A DNA stretch of 31,276 bases from Granulicella sp. (GCA_003133205.1 PKWK01000291.1:1994-33269), one strand, 5' to 3'. Positions 17,105 to 24,307 are shown, counted from the stretch's first letter. Notes: generated by a model from the letters alone, not told the origin. A program made the numbers and translations.

Positions 17105-17348
17105 AGTAGCTCTTCTGGTTGAGGCTCAGGCCCCAGATCTGAAACATCTTTGGGTGTTTGCGGATGATGAACCATGCGCCGACTGCGAGCGCCGGGATAG
17201 CAAGCATCGCCAGCAGGCGAAAACCAACGAGGAAAGCCGTTACACAGACGAATACGATCGCCATCCATGCTGTAAGATCGAGTCCAAGCTTGGCTCTCGG
17301 TCGATTCAGCGCTTGATTGATCGGTAACGGTTCTCCCCGCTTGGCCAT
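17085..17348 (-). CDS. virB3: T4SS inner-membrane protein VirB3/TrbD
   Basis: An 87-aa protein with the VirB3 pattern. A polar N-terminus (PLPINQALNRPRAKLGLDL) leads to a hydrophobic hairpin (MAIVFVCVTAFLVGFRLLAM then IPALAVGAWFIIRKHP) and a C-terminus NQKSYYDPRKR. It lies between the pilin and virB4 and overlaps virB4, as is usual for this family. Confidence 0.9.
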   Translation of the reverse strand: MAKRGEPLPINQALNRPRAKLGLDLTAWMAIVFVCVTAFLVGFRLLAMLAIPALAVGAWFIIRKHPKMFQIWGLSLNQKSYYDPRKR

Positions 17349-17361
17349 GTCGATGTACCTC

Positions 17362-17757
17362 CTACATCGACTGCCCGGTCAACGAACCGATCCAACCGGC
17401 TCCCCAACCGAGCACTCCGGCGCCAAAAAGCGCACCGAAGAGTCCTGGTATGGCATCCTGAAACCGACCGGACATCATGCGGATTCCGGCGAAAATCAAA
17501 CCGCCGAAACAGATGATGGCCCCAGCGTAGATGGCGAACGTTTTAAACGTTCCCATGAGCGTTTGCGCTCCTGAGAAGTCCATCGTCCCTTGTGCGTGGG
17601 CAACGCCTGCGAAGGTGAACGCAACAAGCGTCGGCCCCATCCGCCGTGCAGTTCGTACAAGGTTTTGTTGGTTGAAAGTTCGCGCCAATCTCGTGGCAAG
17701 GCGAGGATTCAGGCGGGTTACTTGTTGAGTAATGACGCTACGGATTCTGTGGAACAT
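17362..17757 (-). CDS. virB2: T4SS major pilin VirB2/TrbC
   Basis: A 131-aa prepilin. It has a long basic leader, a probable signal peptidase site after VAHA (followed by QGTMDF), and two hydrophobic helices (FAIYAGAIICFGGLIFAGIR and PGLFGALFGAGVLGWGAGWI) joined by a short polar loop MMSGRFQDA. I chose ATG 17757 because GGAGGTG lies just upstream; the longer frame to 17826 begins without an RBS. It is the first gene of the virB block, with the conserved operator-promoter element 17820-17864 upstream. Confidence 0.9.
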   Translation of the reverse strand: MFHRIRSVITQQVTRLNPRLATRLARTFNQQNLVRTARRMGPTLVAFTFAGVAHAQGTMDFSGAQTLMGTFKTFAIYAGAIICFGGLIFAGIRMMSGRFQDAIPGLFGALFGAGVLGWGAGWIGSLTGQSM

Positions 17758-17819
17758 CGGCACCTCCAGCGACCCGGTAGGCCGCGATATGCCGTGAGCG
17801 TAAGATACTCGTCGTCCAC

Positions 17820-17864
17820 CGTCCAATACTTCCTATTTATCGGGCGATAGCTGTCATTTATCAC
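17820..17864 (-). promoter_or_regulatory. Operator/promoter element upstream of virB2 (copy L)
   Basis: A 45-bp element matching copy R (19113-19157) at 34 of 45 positions when read on the minus strand. It contains GTGATA-N9-TATC-G-C, an imperfect T-N11-A palindrome at 17844-17864 centred 97 bp before the virB2 ATG. Next come CCCGATAAAT and AAGTATTGGACG, conserved exactly in both copies. The arms and geometry fit a LysR-type regulator site. If TTGGAC (17821-17826) acts as a -35, the palindrome centre falls near -65. No good -10 is seen at 17-bp spacing, as expected for an activated promoter. Confidence 0.7.
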
Positions 17865-17955
17865 TTTGCCGAATAACCATGATGAAGCTGGCGGAAGGAT
17901 TTGTCTTCAAGACGTGTTGGGCCGCATATCGGGTCAACGTTGACAGAACCACACA

Positions 17956-18918
17956 TCAGCCAAGGAGCGACATTTGTTCTGGTGCCTCACCTACAGAACG
18001 GGGAGGCTTCCTTCCGTTCTCCGAGGGGCGCGCAATCCGACTTTTCAAGAGCCGGATAAGCACTGGAATTGTCTTTGGATGACCCTGTTTCTTGTAGACG
18101 AACGCGGTGTCGACCGTCCACACTACTCCGGCGATGGGGCGCGTGGTCAGTTCTGGCTCCAATAATGTTCCTTCGCGGATGAGCGCAAAGCCGAATCCCT
18201 GCTTCACGAGCGACTGCATCTCGCTCGGATGGGATGCCCGTGAGAACTCTTCGATTGTCACGCCCACTTCGGCTAACAATTCAGCGAGTCTTTCGTGAGC
18301 TTGGGGATTTCGCTGTGGGTGGTACAGGACGATTGGATTCGCTTGCAAGTCGGCGGGGTGAAAAGAAGCCTTCTGGGCGAGGGGATTGTCGGCGCGAAGG
18401 CACACCACAAGTCGGTCTTTCCGAATCTCATCCACGTAGAGGCTCGGGTCGGCCACGGGCAAGGTCACTATTGCTGCGTCGATCTCTCCCGATGCGATGT
18501 CCTGAACGAGTTGCACCGTGTCACCATGCGCGGAACGGACGGGACAGTCGGGGAGAAGCTCCTTGTGCAGGGAGCAAAAAAGATGGAAGAGGGTAGGATC
18601 GGTCTGTGAAGAGCAACCGAGTCTAAGGGTGCGAATCTCTCCTCGTTCGATTGCTAATAATGCGTCCATCGCTTCGTCTCGTGCATCAAGCAAGCCCTTG
18701 GCGATCAGCTTGAACGCAACTCCTGTAGCGGTGAGCCGAATTCGCCCGCTCTTGGACTTTCGGTACAGGCGAACGCCAGAATGTTCGTGGAATTGCTTAG
18801 CCTGCGCGCTCAAGTTTGGCTGCGTAGTGTGAAGCGCTTCCGCAGCGGCGCGAAATCCATTCTTCTCTACAACCGCAAGCAGGTACTTGAAATAGCGATA
18901 CTCGGCCCAATCGTACAT
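17956..18918 (-). CDS. LysR-type transcriptional regulator of the ICE
   Basis: A 320-aa protein of usual LysR length. The N-terminal winged HTH (about 6-65) has YFKYLLAVVEKNGFRAAAEA, then TTQPNLSAQAKQF and GRIRLTATG. The C-terminal effector-binding domain has RTLRLGCSSQTDPTLFHLF, GEIDAAIVTLPVADPSLYV and QGFGFALIREGTLLEPEL. I chose ATG 18918 (MYDWAEY) because GGGAG lies 6 nt upstream; ATG 18924 would have no spacing. It lies between virB2 and the divergent excisionase gene. The paired operators 17820-17864 and 19113-19157 bracket it, so it is the obvious candidate to control both. ICEclc is also controlled in part by a LysR-type activator (BisR), a precedent for this type of role. Confidence 0.9.
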   Translation of the reverse strand: MYDWAEYRYFKYLLAVVEKNGFRAAAEALHTTQPNLSAQAKQFHEHSGVRLYRKSKSGRIRLTATGVAFKLIAKGLLDARDEAMDALLAIERGEIRTLRLGCSSQTDPTLFHLFCSLHKELLPDCPVRSAHGDTVQLVQDIASGEIDAAIVTLPVADPSLYVDEIRKDRLVVCLRADNPLAQKASFHPADLQANPIVLYHPQRNPQAHERLAELLAEVGVTIEEFSRASHPSEMQSLVKQGFGFALIREGTLLEPELTTRPIAGVVWTVDTAFVYKKQGHPKTIPVLIRLLKSRIARPSENGRKPPRSVGEAPEQMSLLG

Positions 18919-19003
18919 ACGCATCTCCCGGCAACAGGTCTTCGCGTTACGTCGATTACCAAGGAAAAGCGCAGCAATATGAGGCTCAACCTTGCTTGTG
19001 GAA

Positions 19004-19033
19004 ATCATACCTGACAGGAATCAAGTTGAGCAA
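19004..19033 (-). promoter_or_regulatory. Candidate promoter of lysR
   Basis: On the minus strand TTGCTC (19028-19033) and TATGAT (19004-19009) are separated by 18 bp and lie about 90 bp upstream of the lysR ATG. Sequence match only. Confidence 0.4.
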
Positions 19034-19112
19034 CAGTGCCCTGGGCAGAAGTGACTATTATGAAACGCTTTGACTGGCTAATTGCCCCGATTAGTGTTCG
19101 CGTCTCGCAGGG

Positions 19113-19157
19113 GTGATAGCTGTGGATTATCACCCGATAAATGCAAAGTATTGGACG
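19113..19157 (+). promoter_or_regulatory. Operator/promoter element upstream of the excisionase gene (copy R)
   Basis: It begins with a perfect palindrome GTGATA-N9-TATCAC (19113-19133), a T-N11-A LysR-type box centred 114 bp before the xis ATG. It continues with CCGATAAAT and AAGTATTGGACG (19146-19157). The last two blocks and the palindrome arms recur in inverted orientation upstream of virB2. It lies in the divergent lysR-xis region, the usual location of LysR-type binding sites. Confidence 0.72.
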
Positions 19158-19236
19158 CCAAACCCAATCGGCCAGAGGCTGAGAGCAGCGTCGCGCTATT
19201 ACCGCGAATGCCATCGCCCAAGCTCTGGAGACATCA

Positions 19237-19476
19237 ATGGCCCCCAACGCAATGCTTCACGAAATGCCCCGCAAAGACGCTTTGCTCACCGTTGAGGAAG
19301 TCGCTCAACGGCTAAACGTGTCGAAAGATTGGGTGTGGGATCACTCTTCAAGGAAAGCCCCATATCTACCTGTCATTCGCATGAGCGATGGAATCCTCCG
19401 CTATCGGTATAGCGAGGTGGAAGAGTTCGTCAATGAACGGGAACGAGCCTCCTCTTTGCGCCGGAAACGGCGCTGA
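19237..19476 (+). CDS. xis: Excisionase-like helix-turn-helix protein
   Basis: A 79-aa protein. MPRKDALLTVEEVAQRLNVS followed by KDWVWDHSS is the winged-helix pattern of small excisionases and AlpA/MerR-like proteins. RYRYSEVEEFVNERE and a basic end (LRRKRR) complete it. ATG 19237 has GGAG 7 nt upstream. It lies 70 bp before the integrase on the same strand and downstream of operator copy R, so it probably directs the integrase toward excision. A transcriptional role is an alternative. Confidence 0.75.
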   Translation: MAPNAMLHEMPRKDALLTVEEVAQRLNVSKDWVWDHSSRKAPYLPVIRMSDGILRYRYSEVEEFVNERERASSLRRKRR

Positions 19477-19546
19477 AACTGCTGGGAATCGCTGTAAAAT
19501 AGAGGGTAGCCCGCTCGTTTCCCCCCACAGAAATTGAGGCACTGCA

Positions 19547-20893
19547 ATGGGCAAATCGCACCAGAAGGGATGGGTCGTTGCGCGGGGCAAGAAATGGTAC
19601 GGCTACTTTCGCCGTGACGTAATCGACCCGGTAAGCAGCGAGCCGAAAAGCACCATCGTCCCAGTTGTTCTCGGCCTCAAAACTCAGCTGACAAAGTTTG
19701 AGGCACGCGAATCGCTGGAACGAGAGATCACGAAACAGAACGGACACGCTCCGGGCGGCAGGGTTGTAAACAGCAGCTCCGTCACCTTTGGCTGGTTCGT
19801 TCGCAACCGCTTCCTTCCGCTGAAGGAAGCGAGCTGGAAAGAAGAAACTGCAAAGGTGAAGACGTTGCTCATTCAACAAGACCTCATCAACGATTTCGAG
19901 GATGTCCCGTTGGAGAACTTCGACAAATTCACGTTGCAGATCCACCTCAACAAACTGGCTAAGACCAAGTCCAAGGACAGAGTCCTTCAGATGCGGGCGT
20001 ACCTGCGGGACATCTTCGCTGAGGCAGCCGATCAGGACTTCCTCCCCAAAGACCCTGCGCGCAAGGTGAAAGTCCCAACGCAACTGCGTGAGACTGACAA
20101 GACAACCTTGACGTGGGATCAGTTGAGGAGGGCGCTGTCGGAGTTGAATGTTCGGGATCGGCTTCTGCTCGAACTGGACATGACTAACGCACTCCGTCCG
20201 AGTGAGCTGTTTGGTCTGAGGTGGAAGTGCTTCAGCGAAGCGGCTTCTTCTATGACCGTCTCCGAGACTGTTTACAAGGGCAAGATTCGCCCTTGGGGAA
20301 AGACTCAGAGAAGCCTCTCTACGGTGCACCTGCCGAAGGACTTGGCAAAGCAACTCGCGGCCTGGAAAGAGCAGTCTCCCGATCCATCTCCGGAAGCCTT
20401 CATCTTCCCGAATCAAACCGGGGGATTTCTGGATACGGACAACTACCGCAAGCGGGTACTGCACAAGCTGGCAAAGGACCTGGGACTACCGAAGCTGACG
20501 TTTCAGGTGATTCGCAGGACGATTGCAACGCTGGCTCAAAAGAAGGGCACAGTGAAGGACGTGCAGGGTGTTCTCCGGCACTCCCGAACGGCAACCACCA
20601 CAGATGTCTACATGCAGGAGATTCCCGAGAGCGTGCAGGCGACGGTCAACTCCATCCATAGCGAATTGAGTACGAAGTCCTCATTGCGCAATGGGCAAGT
20701 ATGGACGGCGGAGCGTCGCGCCCAAGCGTCGCTTAGGTCGAAAGCAAGAGTCGCAGCGAAAAATATATCCGCTGGAGAGCGGAAGAAAGGGGAGAACAGA
20801 CGCGCTGCATCATCCGGTTCTGAGAAAGGTTTTTGTAATTTGCTACCAAATGCTACCAAACGCTCCGGAGAGCAGTTTGTGTCTAGTGGCTAA
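19547..20893 (+). CDS. int: Tyrosine-recombinase integrase
   Basis: A 448-aa integrase that would recombine the element into the 3' end of tRNA-Ala. The arm/core-binding region includes FGWFVRNRFLPLKEASWKEE and LQMRAYLRDIFAEAADQDFL. Catalytic residues are R217 (ALRPSELFGLRW), R323 (TFQVIRRTIATLAQ), H345 (VLRHSRTAT) and Y355 (TDVYMQ). The first position of box II, usually His (HxxR), is Gln320. About 90 residues follow Y355 as a basic, low-complexity tail. The gene ends 24 bp before the tRNA 3' end, so attR lies just beyond it. Confidence 0.93.
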   Translation: MGKSHQKGWVVARGKKWYGYFRRDVIDPVSSEPKSTIVPVVLGLKTQLTKFEARESLEREITKQNGHAPGGRVVNSSSVTFGWFVRNRFLPLKEASWKEETAKVKTLLIQQDLINDFEDVPLENFDKFTLQIHLNKLAKTKSKDRVLQMRAYLRDIFAEAADQDFLPKDPARKVKVPTQLRETDKTTLTWDQLRRALSELNVRDRLLLELDMTNALRPSELFGLRWKCFSEAASSMTVSETVYKGKIRPWGKTQRSLSTVHLPKDLAKQLAAWKEQSPDPSPEAFIFPNQTGGFLDTDNYRKRVLHKLAKDLGLPKLTFQVIRRTIATLAQKKGTVKDVQGVLRHSRTATTTDVYMQEIPESVQATVNSIHSELSTKSSLRNGQVWTAERRAQASLRSKARVAAKNISAGERKKGENRRAASSGSEKGFCNLLPNATKRSGEQFVSSG

Positions 20894-20917
20894 TCTATTG
20901 ATTTGTAAGGGGTTTTT

Positions 20918-20960
20918 TGGTGGACCTGACCGGGATCGAACCGGTGACCTCTTCCATGCC
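20918..20960. other. Probable ICE attachment site (attR) within the tRNA 3' end
   Basis: Integrases beside a tRNA 3' end usually recombine within the T-arm/acceptor segment. The matching direct repeat at the far end of the element is not in the window, so the core cannot be delimited. Confidence 0.5.
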
Positions 20961-20993
20961 ATGGAAGCGCGCTCCCAGCTGCGCCACAGGCCC
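20918..20993 (-). tRNA. tRNA-Ala (anticodon GGC)
   Basis: The minus strand folds as a 76-nt tRNA with encoded CCA (20918-20920). The acceptor GGGCCTG pairs with CAGGTCC and includes G3-U70, the alanine identity pair. The anticodon loop ATGGCAT sits in a CTTCC/GGAAG stem. The T arm contains GGTTCGATCC. The 3' end faces the ICE integrase 24 bp away, so this gene is the likely integration site, and the insertion has left it intact. Confidence 0.96.
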
Positions 20994-21371
20994 ACACTTA
21001 GGAAGGACTGTTCCTATTCTCAGACCTGCGGCCCGCTTAGTCAAACCCTGGTTGAGTCTGCGGCGAAAGTCCTGGGTCATGATGCAGGCGATCAAGGCAT
21101 GTCGGGGGCACGACGCATGGGTGCAGGGCTGGACTGCGGCCCAGGCCAGTTGTTCCATGCGTATTTACTTTCATGGATATATTTCCGGGCAAACGGGAAC
21201 TAATGTTCCACTCCCCGGTGTCTATAGATGTAGAGTGAGCGAGCACTCGGCCGCCGGCGGCGCAGTTCTTTCACTCTTCTGAGCACCGCATGCGCAATCG
21301 GGCGGCACGTGGCGCAGGCTGCGATAGTTTGCAACAGGATCACCGAAGTCGTAACGTTAAGGACACCCGGT
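20994..21371. other. 378-bp gap between tRNA-Ala and the sigma factor gene
   Basis: It contains the tRNA promoter (21016-21044) and a possible sigma-factor promoter region (GGAAC at 21196-21200, TCTATA at 21221-21226). It also has the palindrome GCCGCCGGCGGC near 21251. No gene is supported. Confidence 0.5.
21016..21044 (-). promoter_or_regulatory. Candidate promoter of tRNA-Ala
   Basis: On the minus strand TTGACT (21039-21044) and GAGAAT (21016-21021) are 17 bp apart and end about 22 bp before the mature tRNA 5' end, a good fit to a housekeeping promoter. Confidence 0.55.
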
Positions 21372-22199
21372 ATGCAGGCGGGCAGCGTAATGGGCAATCT
21401 GGCGAGCGTTGTCGATCTTCCAAACGAAGAGGCAGCCCTTGTCGCCGAGCTCAAGGCCGGTTCCGAGCAGGCATTCGCCGAACTGATCGCGCGCTACCAC
21501 CAGCCTCTCTACTCGCTGATCGCGCGCAGTCTGCAGGATCCCGCGGATGCCTCCGACATTACGCAAGAGGTCTTCATCAAAGTGTTTCGCAACATTCGCA
21601 GCTTCCATGGCGATGCCAGCCTGCGCACGTGGTTGTATCGCATTGCGCTGCACGAGGCGTCGAACCAGCGGCGCTGGTGGTCGCGGCACAAGCGGCAGGA
21701 GATTGCGATGGACGCGCCGTGCTGCTCTCGCTGCGATGCCGATGCGGAGAGCGAGGCGCAGTCGTTCGGCGCAAGCTTGGCGGACGGCGGATGCTCGCCC
21801 TTCGACTATGCAGCCCAGGACGAGGTTCGCGAGCGTGTCGAGGTCGCTCTCCGGCAGGTGCCTGAGGTCTTCCGTACCGTAGTTGTGCTGCGTGAGATTG
21901 AAGGCTTCGCGTACGAGGAGATCGCCGACATCCTGCAGGTCAACCTGGGAACGGTCAAGTCCAGGCTCACTCGGGGGCGGGCGGCGTTGCGCGTTTTGCT
22001 TGCGCCCAAAGAAGGCGTGTTGCCGTGCACGCACGCCACAGTTTCTCACCGGGCCGCCGCGTCGGCGTTGGCTCGTGTTTCACATCATGTTTCGGCAGCG
22101 GAGCAGCAAAGCTCCCATGCCGATGGGAACCGGCTCCGCACCCATGCCGGCTCTGGTCTTGATTCCGGTGCAGAGTCTTTTGTAGAGGTGTCGCGATGA
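21372..22199 (+). CDS. ECF (RpoE-type) RNA polymerase sigma factor
   Basis: A 275-aa sigma-70 family factor. Region 2 has YHQPLYSLIARSLQDP, DASDITQEVFIKVFRNIRSF and RTWLYRIALHEASNQRRWW. Region 4 has EVFRTVVVLREIEGFAYEEI and NLGTVKSRLTRGRAALR. A linker with CCSRCDAD lies between them, and a tail of about 70 low-complexity residues follows region 4, longer than usual. ATG 21372 has AAGGA upstream; a GTG-started extension to 21309 and an internal ATG at 21390 are alternatives. Its TGA overlaps the anti-sigma ATG (ATGA), the usual pairing of sigma factor with its inhibitor. Confidence 0.93.
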   Translation: MQAGSVMGNLASVVDLPNEEAALVAELKAGSEQAFAELIARYHQPLYSLIARSLQDPADASDITQEVFIKVFRNIRSFHGDASLRTWLYRIALHEASNQRRWWSRHKRQEIAMDAPCCSRCDADAESEAQSFGASLADGGCSPFDYAAQDEVRERVEVALRQVPEVFRTVVVLREIEGFAYEEIADILQVNLGTVKSRLTRGRAALRVLLAPKEGVLPCTHATVSHRAAASALARVSHHVSAAEQQSSHADGNRLRTHAGSGLDSGAESFVEVSR

Positions 22200-22909
22200 A
22201 TCCAAAGCAATGCACAGAGATCCAGGCTTGCTTCTCCTCCTATCTCGACGGCGCGATGAATGGCCACGAGATGCTGGAAATCTCGCGTCATATCGAGGGC
22301 TTTGAAGACGCCGCGAGCGGCAGCCACGTTGCCGGATGCAAGGACTGTGCGCGCGAACTGGCCGCCTGGCGGCTCACGCAGGAAGCCGTTTCCACGCTGG
22401 GCCCGGCCAAGGCTCCTGCAGACCTCGGTCTGAAGCTTCGACTCGCGATCTCGCACGAGCACGCGCGGCGCGAGTCGCGCCTGCTCGACCGCCTCAGCCT
22501 CGCCTGGGACAATGCCGTGCGGCCCGTGCTGGTGCAGGTCTCTACCGGGCTTGTCGGCACCGTAGTGCTGGGCGTCCCGCTTCTACTCGGGGCGGTTGCC
22601 GCACCGCAGCCGGTGCTGGCCAACGATGAACCCTTGGGGGCTCTCACGGCGCCGCATTATCTTTATTCCATTGTGACTCCGGGAGACATCGTCACACCGC
22701 ACGGCAACTCTATTGTGGTGGAAGCGTCGGTCGATGCTGCCGGCCGCGTCTACGACTTCACGATTGTCTCCGGTCCGCAGGATGACGCGATCCGCACGCG
22801 GGTCGCCGATCAGCTTCTGGGGAGCGTGTTCGAGCCCGCCAGCGCGTTTGGTGTTCCGATCCGTGGCCGGGTGGTGGTCACGTTCTCCGGAATCTCCGTG
22901 CACGGGTAG
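22196..22909 (+). CDS. Zinc-finger anti-sigma factor with TonB-like C-terminal domain
   Basis: A 237-aa membrane protein that probably sequesters the sigma factor encoded just upstream. The N-terminal anti-sigma domain has the zinc ligands H-x3-C-x2-C (HVAGCKDC, about 44-51). A membrane helix follows (VGTVVLGVPLLLGAVAA). The exported part, from about residue 165, has VVEASVDAAGRVYDFTIVSG and GSVFEPASAFGVPIRGRVVV, the strand pattern of TonB C-terminal-like domains. The fusion suggests that a periplasmic signal controls release of the sigma factor. The ATG overlaps the sigma gene stop. Confidence 0.85.
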   Translation: MNPKQCTEIQACFSSYLDGAMNGHEMLEISRHIEGFEDAASGSHVAGCKDCARELAAWRLTQEAVSTLGPAKAPADLGLKLRLAISHEHARRESRLLDRLSLAWDNAVRPVLVQVSTGLVGTVVLGVPLLLGAVAAPQPVLANDEPLGALTAPHYLYSIVTPGDIVTPHGNSIVVEASVDAAGRVYDFTIVSGPQDDAIRTRVADQLLGSVFEPASAFGVPIRGRVVVTFSGISVHG

Positions 22910-22960
22910 AGCGCGAGACGACTGGGGTAAACCCCCTCCCCCCGGTAGGATCTTGCGGAC

Positions 22961-23021
22961 AAGTCGTTTGTTTATCGTAGTTTGGACGGCATGGGTATAG
23001 ATATCCATAAACAAACGACTT
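22961..23021. repeat. 15-bp perfect inverted repeat with 31-nt centre
   Basis: AAGTCGTTTGTTTAT (22961-22975) and its exact complement ATAAACAAACGACTT (23007-23021). The centre holds a second near-palindrome, ATGGGTATAGATATCCAT (22991-23008), which overlaps the right arm by 2 nt, so two alternative folds are possible. No U-run follows on either strand. Confidence 0.85.
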
Positions 23022-23083
23022 ACAGCTAAAATCCTGTAAAGAAAAGACTTGCGGGCGAAAAAAATCAGAAGCAAAAAGGAATA

Positions 23084-23104
23084 AGCCCGGCTTGTGCGCG
23101 GGCT
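23084..23104 (-). terminator. Candidate intrinsic terminator on the minus strand
   Basis: AGCCCG (23084-23089) pairs with CGGGCT (23099-23104). Read on the minus strand, T-rich sequence (TTATTCCTTTTT) follows and a second T-run lies near 23060. It could end the minus-strand transcript of the gene at 23462-24307, although it is about 360 bp away. Confidence 0.4.
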
Positions 23105-23226
23105 CATGGATATCTTATCTCGAATCATTTACTTACTACTTCCATTATATAGGACAGACCATAACTAGCATGCCAACTATTCTCCTGGGCTAAGTGCCCA
23201 CGCTAATCCTAAAAGCGCGACAGGGA

Positions 23227-23392
23227 TTTTTCAGCAGCCCTCTGAAGCCCCGATTCTTAGCGCGGTTTGCGAGGGCCAAGCCTGAAGGCTTGGCGTGCCT
23301 AGAGCTTAAGGAAACTTGGTTTTCGGCAGCCTCTTTAAGCACCACGCTGATCCGAAAAGCAACAGCAAGGTCTTTTTCAGCAGCTTCTAAAG
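23227..23392. repeat. Three direct copies of a TTTTTCAGCAGCC-type repeat, with a hairpin
   Basis: Related copies begin at 23227 (TTTTTCAGCAGCCCTCTGAA), 23320 (TTTTCGGCAGCCTCTTTAAG) and 23373 (TTTTTCAGCAGCTTCTAAAG). A perfect 8-bp hairpin with a TGAA loop (GCCAAGCC/GGCTTGGC, 23275-23294) lies between the first two. The spacing is irregular, so this is not a CRISPR array. Confidence 0.7.
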
Positions 23393-23431
23393 TCGCGCCC
23401 TTTCAAGGCAAGTCGAAACTGACCCACTACC

Positions 23432-23473
23432 GGTCCTCTGGCCTGGCTGCGCGGTTGGATGCTAATCCTGCGG
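23432..23473 (+). repeat. 42-bp repeat, copy A (copy B at 24736-24777)
   Basis: Shares 32 of 42 positions with 24736-24777 in the same orientation, including TCTGGCCTGGCTG and GCTAATC. Copy A overlaps the 3' end of the gene at 23462-24307; copy B precedes a small gene. Confidence 0.6.
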
Positions 23474-24307
23474 CTTTGGCGGCCGCTCCACGACTACCGG
23501 ATACGTCCCATACGCGATGGTCAGCGTCGCCTCGCCCCCGATGCGCAGGTGGCTGGACGAGACATTCGTCGCCGGCAGCCACATGTTCCCGCGCCGCAAA
23601 TAGACGGACTCGAAACTCGCCCGGTTGATCCACCATGACGGATTCTTCGCGGGCTCGCCCTGGATCTTTACTGTTGCGTAGTCGTCCGCGCTCACCCACA
23701 CCTTGCCGCGGTATGTGAACTTGTTGTTCACCTTCGGCGTCACACGCAGCACCCACGCCCGAACCGGGCCACCCGGCAACGCAACCATCTCTTCGCCTAC
23801 CAGTTCAGCGTCGTAGTTTCCCGGGCCAAGCGTTGTCTGCATACGGTTCGATTGTGCAGTCGCCTCCTGCTCGCTCTCGACCAGCCGGCGCAGCACCTTG
23901 TCGCAGATAAGCTTCGAGCCCGACTCCGACACCACCGTAAGTCGCTTGTGGTCTGGCCCCGTATACTCCGCACGAACCTTGATCTCGGCATGATGTTCGC
24001 CGCCCGCCCCCTTGTACTCGACCCGGTACGTCCGCTCCGACTCATATCGTTCAAGCGCGACCAGCCGCTCCTGATTCTTTTCGAGCAGGCGCGCGACGAT
24101 TTCCCCTGCCGACAAACGGGCCGCATTGCCGTGAATGGCAATCGGAACGCCCTCCGCCAGGCGAGCCACCGACGCGCTGCCGGAACTCATCGCCGGCACC
24201 GCATCCCTCGGGTTGGTAAGGCTCTGCGCCGGCGCGCGCCCCGCCCACAACGCACTCCCCGAGACGATCGCTCCCGCGACCATCAGCCGCTCCGCAATTT
24301 GCCGCAT
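23462..24307 (-). CDS. Secreted LolA-like hypothetical protein
   Basis: A 281-aa protein with a probable signal peptide (MRQIAERLMVAGAIVSGSAL, cleaving after APA). The body alternates strands, for example ERTYRVEYKGAGGEHHAEIK, FTYRGKVWVSADDYATVKIQ, and NMWLPATNVSSSHLRIGGEA. This resembles the LolA/LolB-type beta fold of outer-membrane lipoprotein-sorting-like proteins. Residues GEPAKNPSWWINR are a recognisable part of such proteins. ATG 24307 has AGAGG upstream. It follows a 97-aa gene by 21 nt on the same strand. The precise function is unknown. Confidence 0.75.
   Translation of the reverse strand: MRQIAERLMVAGAIVSGSALWAGRAPAQSLTNPRDAVPAMSSGSASVARLAEGVPIAIHGNAARLSAGEIVARLLEKNQERLVALERYESERTYRVEYKGAGGEHHAEIKVRAEYTGPDHKRLTVVSESGSKLICDKVLRRLVESEQEATAQSNRMQTTLGPGNYDAELVGEEMVALPGGPVRAWVLRVTPKVNNKFTYRGKVWVSADDYATVKIQGEPAKNPSWWINRASFESVYLRRGNMWLPATNVSSSHLRIGGEATLTIAYGTYPVVVERPPKPQD

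Larger units (their letters stand above)
18919..19236. other. Divergent intergenic region between lysR and xis
   Basis: This 318-bp region holds the candidate lysR promoter (19004-19033) and operator copy R (19113-19157). The rest shows nothing I can assign. Confidence 0.6.
1..20920. mobile_element. Integrative and conjugative element (right-hand portion)
   Basis: From the left edge up to the 3' end of tRNA-Ala the window holds a coherent conjugation module. It has a MobF relaxase, VirD4 coupling protein, MobC-like protein, SSB, primase, a near-complete VirB/Trb secretion set, a LysR regulator, an excisionase-like gene and a tyrosine integrase lying 24 bp from the tRNA 3' end. Integrase next to the 3' end of a tRNA gene is the standard layout of tRNA-targeting ICEs. 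The left boundary is not in the window: I find no second copy of the tRNA 3' end, and the relaxase gene is cut by the window edge. No plasmid-type partition genes are seen. An integrated plasmid is the main alternative. Confidence 0.88.
22910..23461. other. 552-bp repeat-bearing intergenic region, AT-richer at its centre
   Basis: No gene is supported. It holds a 15-bp perfect inverted repeat (22961-23021), a terminator-like hairpin (23084-23104), an AT-rich stretch up to about 23170 and a cluster of short repeats (23227-23392). Confidence 0.7.

Noticed and set aside
21196..21227. Autoregulated ECF promoter (GGAAC and TCTATA) upstream of the sigma factor
   Set aside because: Spacing between the two elements is about 2-3 bp too long for a typical ECF promoter, so I list it only as part of the gap description.
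22924..22935. GGGG-TAAA-CCCC hairpin after the anti-sigma gene as terminator
   Set aside because: The stem is only 4 bp and is followed by C-rich rather than T-rich sequence.
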